Shown here one piece after another: positions 38,749 to 49,000 of a stretch of DNA of 64,000 nt. The stretch spans positions 33,518,656-33,582,655 of the forward strand of contig OW388291.1 in NCBI GenBank assembly GCA_936450465.1, given 5' to 3'. The notes under the pieces are model-generated. The model was given only the letters and a program-made list of their open reading frames with translations. It had not been told where the DNA came from and did not search any database. Position 1 is the first letter of the stretch; each line of letters starts with the position of its first letter. This stretch comes from Gibbula magus (lineage: Eukaryota; Mollusca; Gastropoda; Trochida; Trochidae). The position numbers were made by a program, and so were the translations under genes.

Positions 38749-39861
38749 CTAGCCTTCTTTGGCTGGGGTACTTCGATCAAGTTGTGATGCCGCTTCTTCG
38801 GCAGCCCGCCTTTTTCTCTCTTCTTTCTCGACTTGCCGCTTTTTGTAAGCTTTTTCTCCTTCTAGGGCCATATTTTCTAGGCTTTCCACCTTCAAAGCTG
38901 TCTGAAGCCACCCCGAACTCAAAACGAGACCAATATCTGGCCTGTTTTTGTAGTCATACTGAAACATCCACTGAACAAGCGCCTTTGATTCCTCTGTCAC
39001 CTTCTTGTACTTTTGCCATGGAAAGTCTAACCTCTTCTGTTCGTCCAAAACTCCAGAATTTCCTTTGCTCTCATCGAAAGGCATTTTGCCAGTGATGAAG
39101 ATGTACAGAATAACGCCGATTGCCCAAATGTCAGACTTTTTTGGCTCGTATGGCTCGCCTTTCAAAATTTCAGGAGCCGCGTACGACTTCGAACCACAAT
39201 ATGTTCTGCTGAGGTCTTTCATGCAATCACCTTTCACAAAACCGAAGTCACACAACTTGATGAAATAGTTCTTGTCTAGGAGAAGGTTTTCAAGTTTGAG
39301 ATCTCGATGCGTTATATTTTGTTCATGAAGATAACGCACTGCGTCGCTAACCTGATGGATCCAGCACTTTGCGAGTGGTTCATTTAATGCTCCTGACTTT
39401 TGTATGTAACGCAACACGTCTCCATTTTCTGAGAATTCAAGAATCATATAAATCCTCCGCCCATCATCAAACATATCAAACATAGAAACAATGTTTCTGT
39501 GCCGCATTTTCGGCCATATTTCAAGTTCTCGCGGCAGGAATTTAGTCTGGAAATCTTTCGGGGCTTTCAGACGATCAACAATTTTCACAGCAACTTTCTC
39601 TCGATCTTTTGAAAAGCAGTATGCAAGCTTTACCTTTGAATAACTTCCACTGCCCAAAGTCCGTCTCACAAGGTATCCCTGTCTTGCCAGGATGGCTCTG
39701 TATGTCGGCCGGTACGTCACGGATTCTGTTTTGGAAAGTTGTGACCGTTTACATTCTACTGGCTCCACTTCAGCTTTCATTACCTGCAACTCTGATTGAA
39801 GGTTTGACATGTACTTCGCTTTATCACCCATGTCCAAGCGCATAAGTTTGTTCGGCAACAT
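38749..39861 (-). CDS. Testis-specific serine/threonine kinase, TSSK4-like, single exon, 370 aa
   Basis: A complete protein kinase. After a 60-residue N-terminal extension come the Gly loop GSGSYSKVK (70-78), VAVK lysine K93, alpha-C Glu112, HRDLKLEN (D187, N192), DFG 205-207, activation loop 'LSRTYCGSKSYAAPE' (APE 229-231) and GVILYIFITGKMPFD. The Lys/Glu-rich tail (about 335-360) is probably helical. PKDF..KFLPRELE and TYCGS are TSSK hallmarks; HRDLKLEN and LS.TYCGS..YA.PEIL point to TSSK4 among the paralogues. TSSKs act in spermatids on flagellar and head proteins. Met7, Met11 or Met18 are alternative starts. The gene is divergent from the TSSK at 40069, 207 bp away. The lack of introns suggests an old retrocopy, common in this family. 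Confidence 0.92.
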   Translation of the reverse strand: MLPNKLMRLDMGDKAKYMSNLQSELQVMKAEVEPVECKRSQLSKTESVTYRPTYRAILARQGYLVRRTLGSGSYSKVKLAYCFSKDREKVAVKIVDRLKAPKDFQTKFLPRELEIWPKMRHRNIVSMFDMFDDGRRIYMILEFSENGDVLRYIQKSGALNEPLAKCWIHQVSDAVRYLHEQNITHRDLKLENLLLDKNYFIKLCDFGFVKGDCMKDLSRTYCGSKSYAAPEILKGEPYEPKKSDIWAIGVILYIFITGKMPFDESKGNSGVLDEQKRLDFPWQKYKKVTEESKALVQWMFQYDYKNRPDIGLVLSSGWLQTALKVESLENMALEGEKAYKKRQVEKEERKRRAAEEAASQLDRSTPAKEG

Positions 39862-40068
39862 TTGAATAACTTTTTCAAATCAGATTTATGTTGCTGACAT
39901 CTTGTTTATCATCTCCACGTTCAACGGCAACATCTATAGCGGAAGTGTTGCTAACTGTGACGTCATGAATGGCGTGACGTCACATCTCATAGCGACGATT
40001 ATTCCTAAAAGCCTTTGTTCCCGTCGAGGATGTTTTGCGCTATGACGGGGTGAACGTAGTCGCAGACG
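39862..40068. promoter_or_regulatory. Bidirectional promoter interval of the TSSK pair with two CRE palindromes
   Basis: The interval between the two start codons is 207 bp, so both 5' UTRs and promoters must overlap here or extend into the genes. Full CRE sites TGACGTCA lie at 39958-39965 and 39975-39982, 17 bp apart. The region is more GC-rich than its surroundings and I see no TATA box. CREB/CREM proteins bind this palindrome, and CREM-tau is a known activator of spermatid genes in mammals; its role here is inferred. Confidence 0.7.
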
Positions 40069-43000
40069 ATGAGTCGAATAGTAAAAGATTTCGTGGTGTC
40101 GGAGGAAGAAGCAGAATTGAAGAAAAGAGGATACAATTTAGGTACAACGCTTGGAGAAGGATCGTACGCAAAGGTGAAAAGCGCGTATTCGGATAAACTT
40201 CAGAAGAGGGTTGCGATTAAAATAATCAATCGCAAACGGGCACCCAAAGACTTCCGTGAAAAGTTTCTTCCACGAGAACTTCAAGTTTTGAAAGCGGTTG
40301 ACCATCACAACTGTGTCCAAATGTATGAAATATTGGAAATTCATCACAAGGTATGTAAAATCGTCAAAAAGATGTATACAGGCTAACAATCATATATAAC
40401 TAAAGATTACGACTCATGAATAATAATAATAATAATAATAATAATAGTGCATATTTATAAAGCGCACATATCCACGCTCGAAAGCATGCTCAGAATGAAG
40501 TAGAGTCTACAGAGTTCTTACTGCAGTGTCGACCGTGAATTCTTTAAAGTTCAAACAATTAATTAATTATCGCACATTTCAATAAAATCTGGTCAGTAAA
40601 CTTAATTACATGTTCGTTTATTGAGTATTTAATATTTAAGCTATTTAACTGCCTGTATTTAGTAAATCTACATGACACTGATATAAATTAGTACAGAAAT
40701 TTATCAAACTACAAACAAAAAAATACTGTCATTGTAAAGTTGGCAGCAGTGTACAATCCTAAAAATCTATTTAAGCTAATGCAGGTAAAAAGAACATAGC
40801 TGTTTTGAAACAATGATCAATGAAAGTAACAGTTTTTATATCATCTACATTTCAAATGTTAATTAAGCACTTCCCGACTAAGTGCAAACGCATAAATAAT
40901 GTTGTCGTCGTATCGTCTACGTTTAAATTTCGCCGATCTTTCGCCCGATTTTTAAAGGTACATCCACTGTGTCTTTAATACGTTCCAACTCAACATATGT
41001 GTTGTTTACAGTACAAATAAATTAACTCAGCTTGCATATCCAAATATGCCAAATATATCATAATTACTAGTTTCAAATTAAAATCGAGTAGATCTAACAT
41101 CATTATGCATGTGTAGAAACCGAAACTGTACGCCCCATTTACATGCACTGTAGTTATATGATCTATTAAACATTATCAAACCAAATGTGTCATGTTGTAT
41201 GTTGTTAATAAGATTCTAAAATAACGTTTGACTCATTGACGCGCGTCAATCGCGATGCATTGTCCGGTTTTCGATCAGAATTCACTACTTTTACCTTCAT
41301 ATCGTCAATATATTAAGTCGACTATCATAAAAATGATAGTTTTCGGTAACAGTCGGTACTTCTCGATAAAGTAACACATTTTATAACGTTTGGAATATGT
41401 GACCCCTAACAACACAATGGATGTACCTTTAACAGGTGGAAATTGCAATTTGGTATATATTTCAAAATAAAACATAATTCGTCTATAAATCGATATCAAC
41501 ATTGTATGTATTAGAGCAAAACTGTAGTGGGTTTATTTTGTTGTTTCAAAACCAATCACAATATCATTTAATGAAAATATTGAATCCGTGTTAAAAAAAA
41601 TACCTATATTTTTCATATCATTATATTCTGCAATATACTCGTTGTATGCTTGATGATAACAATTATTGATGCCGTAACATGTAATTTTGAACGTAGATTC
41701 TTGTCATTAATTATCTATTCTCTACCAAACTTTAAGAAACTCAAAATAATTCCAAATGCGGTTGTCTTGAAATCCCGACAGTGTGAGATATTATCAAATC
41801 TACTAAGTAACTATCAGTGAGGTGAGGTGAGTTGGGGTTTAACGCCGCTTTCAAGAGTATTTCACTCATATCGAGAGAGAGATTCTTGTAAACGCCATGT
41901 GGCTGACAATGCCATGTGGCTTTGCATGGCGGTGAAACCTGCGAGCATCGGCTGGAACTAGCGAACCATGGGTGGTACTGCGCTAAAATTTAGTGTAGCA
42001 TTGCAACCAAACCTAACTGCGTGAAGAACATTTCTGTACTGCAGACAAAATTGTCCCTGACGGGATTCGAACCCCGGACCTCTTGATCCGCCGAACGCGC
42101 TAACCACTTGGCTATCCCGCCCCAAGCCTGTATCAATGAAACACGGCATAAAATATCAGATTATTCTACTAACTAATAGTTTTGTATTATATATTAAGTA
42201 GACTGTATTTCACATTTTCAGAATGCCCACATAGGTAAACCAAGATACGGTATAGGGGGTAATTAACTTCTTTATTAAAATATATGCGACGCAATAAAGA
42301 AGTTGACTATCCATACGTATCTTGTTTTTCCTTCATCTCTACAACTTCGAAAATGCCTCTCATATGTCTCTGTAGCTTCTATACAATCCATTGAGACAAT
42401 TAAATCTAGGGGCTGAAATTACTGATAGCTGAACATTGGAGACGTAAATTCACGGGGGAAAACATTTTTGCGGGACAAATAAACATTAAGTCCAAATTTA
42501 AATTGTGGGTGTTTGTCTTTGAGTTTGAATGTGATAGAAATTATATTTTGTATTGATACCTTATTAAATGTTATGAAATATTATATATATAGTTAATCTT
42601 TCCCAATTTCAAAAGGATACAAATATCAGTGCTATATTATTATGTTACACAAAGTGTTGTATCGTTATGGTTTTATTAAAGGTACATCCATTGTGTTGTT
42701 GGATATTGGGAGTAGCAGCAACAACACCCGTCGATACATTGATGTCACCTCAATTGCCAATGCTATTGGCACAAACATATGTCAAGCCCTTCCAGCATTT
42801 CATGCCTTTACAGGATGTGATTATATCTCAGCCTTTGCTAGGAAAGGAAAATGTCGCCCATTTCAGATATTGGAGTCATCTGCAACTTTCACAGAGGCAT
42901 TTGCAAGTCTTGGCACAGTAGAAGAGCCAACAGAAGATATTCTTACCAGCATTGAACACTTTGTATGTACACTGTATGGAAAAGATGCTATCCATGATGT

Positions 43001-46000
43001 GAACAAAGCTCGGTACAGCATCTTCAAAGATAGATATGCACCAAAAGCAAGATGCTCACTTGACAAGATAAAAGGATGTGATCCAAGTGCTTTTCCTCCT
43101 TCCAAAGATGTCCTTTTGAGAAAGCTATCAAGGGTTAATTATGTATCAGCAATTTGGATAAATGCACACATCTCAAATCCTGTTTCCTCAAGCCCTGAGG
43201 AACATGGCTGGACGTTGATCAACGGCAAATATGTGGTGAAATGGTTTAGTGGGAATCAAATGCCAAATTTGGTCCAACTGGATTCCAGTAACACTCAAGC
43301 TGCAATTGAGGAAGATGACGAATCTGATGTGTCAGATGTAGGATCTGACAGTGATTCCAGTGGTGATGAATCTGATTAGGTACTACTTTGCATGGGACCA
43401 TGAATATAAGAGTAAACATCAGATGGGTTCACAAGTGATTACCTGTAAATTCATGCTTGTGTCTACCTAGTGATTAATGAGACAGACTCATTAATCCTCA
43501 CAAGGCTGCATCGTTCCAGGGTCACACCCAATTAGTGTGATCGAGGCAATTATGACGTGCCTGATTATCAAACAATGACCATGTCTTACTCAGCCATGTA
43601 AGGATGTTGATGTTGTAATTATTTATTGTTCTTGTTCATGTATATATATATGCGATCTTCCACTTGTCTTAACATACTTGAAGAGATAGATATACTGGTC
43701 GAAATCAGCTCATCGTATTAAAGAAGATTGGTCCAGTCAAACCCATCTGATGTTTACTCTTTTCTATATATAACCTTTCTTCACGTGAGAAACGACTCAT
43801 TATGTATGTGTATGGCAATTCTGAGACGTATACTTAGATGTACAATTTAACATTTTTATTTTACTGATACAAATTTGTTGGGAAGCTTATATACTGTGAT
43901 TACATATTAGCAAAACTCTCAAAATGCCAAATTTGGTCATCCCTGGTTAAATACTTGCACACTTTAAAGATGCATCAATGGTGTTTCATAATATTTCAGT
44001 TGGCGGTAATACGTGCCAGCATAATGAGCACGTGCTGATTTCAGTTACAATTATTTCACTCAACTTGCACATTCATTAAAATTGAAAAACAACATTATAC
44101 ATGTGCAGACACCAAAACTACACATCCGATTTACATCAACATTTATGTCCTTTTGAACATTATCAAATCAAATCTGTCCTTTTTTCTGTTTTGAGTCAGT
44201 TAACAAAATTATGTTTGATTAATTGACACCCGTCAATTGCTGTGCATTGTCCGGTTTTCGATCAGAATTCACTACTTTAAATTTATCTTTATATCGTCTC
44301 TACACTGAGTTGATCATCATCAAAGGGGCTATTTTCGGCAACAATCAATACTTCTTGATAAAGGAACACCATTTAAAACGTTCGGCATATTTGACCCCAA
44401 CGACACAATGGATGAACCACTTTTGAGCAACCATGTACTTAATACTAGTACATACTATTTGGTAGCAATCCTTTGTGTGATTATGGTTTATTAGTGCTAA
44501 ATGTAGTCTGTGAACACTTAAATGAAGTGGTAAAAAATAACATAAGCCAAATTAAATGAATGTTTTGCCCGAGGCATTTGATATGTACCAAAAACAATGG
44601 GATATCATAATGATGTGGACCAGAGTTATCTCCCTTGCCTGAAATTCTGACTTGACACCACCTTCACAATAATGATGGTAACTCTATTAAATATTGACAT
44701 AATTTAAAAATTCTTGTTTCTCATGGTTGGCTATATATTTGTCAATCTACAAAATGAAAAAAATACTCTGTGACAGTTCATATTTAAAAATAGCAATAAA
44801 CGAAATATGTGCATTTAACCATTTTTTATGTATTTTTTGTCTTTCATATGCATTAACACAATAATGAGTGCACAGATGTATTTAATGTTATGTTTTTATG
44901 GAAGATTAATATATAGGCTGTCAATTAATATATAATATGTTAGGCTTTTATGGTATTCCATTACAAAAAAATCAACATTTGCAGTGGTGGGGTAGTGCGC
45001 AAAAAAATGCTGAGTCATGACTTCAGCGCCCTCTAGCGGAAAATTGGTCAGGTTTTGACTTGTAAGACTTGAATATTCTGAAAATTCAGACATTTTTACA
45101 TAAGAGCCAATGTTCAAACCTTTTGGACCTCTGAGGTAAATAAATTAGGCCTTATCTCTTGGACTATTGGGGTCACATATTGCAAACGTCATAAATGGTA
45201 TTACTTTATCGAGAAGTACCGACTGTTACCGAAAACTACCATTTTGATGATAGTAGACATAGCATTTTGGCGATATGAAGGTAAGAGTAGTGATTTCTGA
45301 TCGAAAACCGGACAATGCACAGCGTGTGGCGCGCGTCAATGAGTCAAACGTAATTTTGGAATCTTATCTATAACAGAAAAAAGGAAAAATTTGAGTTGAT
45401 AGTGTTTAATAGGTCTTATAACTACTGTGCATGAAAATGGGGCGTGCAGTTTCGGTTTCTGCACATGCATAATGATGTTACTCAATTTTAATTGGAAACT
45501 AGTAATTATGATATATTTGGCGATTAAGGATTACTAAGCAAGCTGAGTGATTTTATTTGTATTGTAGACAGCACATATGGTGAGTTGCAATGTATTAAAG
45601 CCAAATAAAATTTTATGGAACACAATGGATGCACCTTTAAGGATGATGGTACAACGTCGAACAGTTTTGAGAATGATATTATTTAGTTAGTGACTGTCAT
45701 AAGCAATTCATATTGTCCATGATGTACACATGTTCAACACTTGATGTTTATTAAATTATTATTATACGTTTTCTACATACTTGATTGTCACATTAAATCA
45801 TGTACCGTATAATTAAAAGTTTGTTTATTTCATGTTGTAAAAATAGAAGGGTCATGTCACATAAATATATTAAATAAATATAATGTAAAACATAAATAGA
45901 GGGATCGTGTAATAAATAGAGGGGTCATGTAATCTTAATATTACATAGAACAATGTTATAAAATATAACTTAGTTCAGGGAAATTCATTGCCTAAAGTAG

Positions 46001-49000
46001 ATGTGTATTTCGCAAGTTTGTATTCATATCAAACTGTGTTTTATCCATTTATACAACACATGAAAGAATGGTATCACTGATGACAATGATAATGATAATG
46101 GAAAGATCGCATAACAGCAAATAACGCCTCAACGTATCTCGTTTAAATTTCATATTGCACGGACAGCTAAACAATAAAATGGCTCTGAATAAAAGGTTAG
46201 ATATAATGGTAATGTAAACTCTCGATATGCAATATTCATTTTTGTATTTTTAGCTGTTTGAAGTGAGAATTTTATTTACTGAAAAGCACAAGGACCAGTT
46301 TCATTTACTCAATTATGGTTTGATTCTTTACCTTGACATGGCAAAAATAATCAAATAACATTTTTTTTATTTACCACAGTTAATATTTAAAAGCATAATA
46401 AGCACCAGTAAGTACATTTATATTTTGAAAATAATCACTTATTCGCTTTGTTCAATGTTTGTCAAAGTGTCAACAGTGTTAAAACACACTTGTTCGTAAG
46501 TGACGCAATGTAAGGTTAATCATCCCTTAAAGGGGAAGTTATATCACCGATCTATCGGCAGCATCCGCCATAGTGGTTTCTTGGCATTATGTGAAATGTA
46601 ATTAAACGAGCTATATTGAATTTTATTTTAGCTTTTAAATAATAAAACATATACATTGATAGACTTTTCGCTTAGTAACACACCGTATCATAAAACTAAT
46701 AAACAATATATTGTTATAGGCCGTAGTCGTGGCCTTGAACAGTGGTCATTGTTATTTTTCAACAAATGTGCACTTGTCTTTATCCAGTTGTGATATGTAA
46801 AGTCATCAAAATATTAACTTCATTAATATCTTTCAATTTGACTGTGTTTTAATCATGTATTAATGATATGTGTAAACCGGAATATCCTCTCGAATCCCGT
46901 TTCCCCCAAAAAATCCGGATAGAAAATATAATTCATAACGTGTTTGTTCTCTTATTTATATAAATAATAATACAATAATAATAGTGGATACTTATATCGC
47001 ACACTTGTCAAGGCGCTACACATATTATTACCCGGATGGAAATTGTACTTTCGGTGCTGCTACTAAGCGATCTGCGCGACCGCATAGGTCCGTACTTCCC
47101 GTGTTCAGGTACCCACTTAAACAGCTGGGTGGACTGAGTGCAATGTGAATGGAGTACCTTGACCAGGGACACAACATAGTTTAACTTGAACTTCAACCCC
47201 TGTGTATTGTTGTTAATGTCCATTATCATTCGGATGCGGGTCAGTTTATAAATACGATGTACATTTCAGCTGTACATCGCGATGGAGCACGCGGGTCACG
47301 GTGACCTTCTGGAGTACATCAAGTTGCGAGGCGCTCAGGCAGAGGACCACGCTCGGACCATGTTCCGGCAATTGATCGAGGGGATCCGTTACCTGCACAG
47401 TCACAATATAGCTCACAGGTGGGTGTATTTGCATCGTATTTGTTATAATGAATTTGTTTGGACCGGTCTCGTGAAATGAGTTTTGAAGTAATTTAATGTT
47501 GCATGCACAATCCTCTTGATCTGTTGTGTCGATGTATATGGGCCTGTTGCCTTCATGCAAGAATAAAGATATATAAACCGAAACTCAGCAGTACGCGTTA
47601 ACCACTGCTCTCCTTGGACTTCTCAATAAATACCTATATACATATATAGATATGTTGGAGGTTACGTCTCCCACTCAACTGCAACCTCGAACCAGAACGT
47701 GTACATACACTTGATAAACAAAACCTACTTTACAATAAATATTGATATATTGAAATATGTAATGAAGCGAAGTGAAGTGAATGTTTGTAAATGTCAATAA
47801 TACGCATTATTAATGTTAATTTATTTCAATTTGTGTTTGAAAGTTGCTATCTGAAGATTGAGAATACATGGATATACAGCTGCGTACCGAAAGTTTGTTC
47901 ACCTCCTGGTGTATTTCAGTGCAAAATATCATCACATCATCATGTAGTCTTTAAAGCATCACATCAACGTGAAAATTAGACGGATCATTTTTCATTGTTG
48001 CTTTATAAACAGACAGTTGAGTGTACCATAACATAATCATATCAACGTTACAAATAACATCAATTTACATGATATTTGCATTAAGAAACACATGTAGGTG
48101 CACAAACTTCCGGTAGGCGGCTGTATAACTTTATTCTTTGTAGGCCTTGTTTCAAGATAGACTCCACTCCACTCTAAAGATGTTTCTCTATCCCTTTGAC
48201 TAAACAATGTAGTTAAATAAAAGTTGAATCACTAAGCTGCTGGCCATGTTACAGAGATCTGAAGTGCGAGAACCTGCTCCTGGACAACCAGAACAATATC
48301 AAGGTATCGGACTTCGGTTTCGCCAAGTTCTACGAGAACGGGGTGACAAGCAAGACCTTCTGTGGAAGTGCTGCATATGCCGCGCCCGAGATTCTGCAGG
48401 GCATACCCTACCACGTGCCCCTCCACGATATCTGGGCCATGGGGGTAGTCCTATATATCATGGTGAGTTATATAATATATATATTTATATCATGGTAACT
48501 CTATGCATAGGTCAAGTTAACCCTACGCATATATAGGTTCATCATTGTACGCCAAGTTCAGCGCAAATATGTTGCGAAACAGAGATGAAAGGGCCAGTTT
48601 TCCACAACGTAGTACTGGTCGTTTCATCTCTGCTGCGCAACGTATATACTGAGCAAAATTGAAAACTTGACACATGTAAATTCATGAAATCCTTTCTTTC
48701 TGTTCATTGAAATATTTTAAACACTTTTTGTAGTGAAAGTAATGGTTTTGACTCCTTTAATGTGAGGAAATTGTGAAGTCACGTGCAATCATTGACTTTG
48801 TAGCCACAAAAAAACGGAAAACTGTGAATGCACGTGCAAAGACAAATTCATGAGGTCAATCGATGCATTAGCATGGACTGAGTAAGCACATTGAATCTCA
48901 TTTGGAAAATCAAATTGAAAGTTTAATTTTGATGACCTTTTGGCAATGCCGCGTCTTACAAATGAAGAACGTCAACGCGCAATGGGGAGGCTCCATGCTG

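Noticed and set aside
38640..39095. 151-codon plus-strand frame
   Set aside because: Antisense shadow of the TSSK4-like kinase gene on the minus strand.
48246..48536. 96-codon frame over TSSK exon 3 in another reading frame
   Set aside because: The kinase frame ([16 protein letters not shown]) is clearly the real one at this position.
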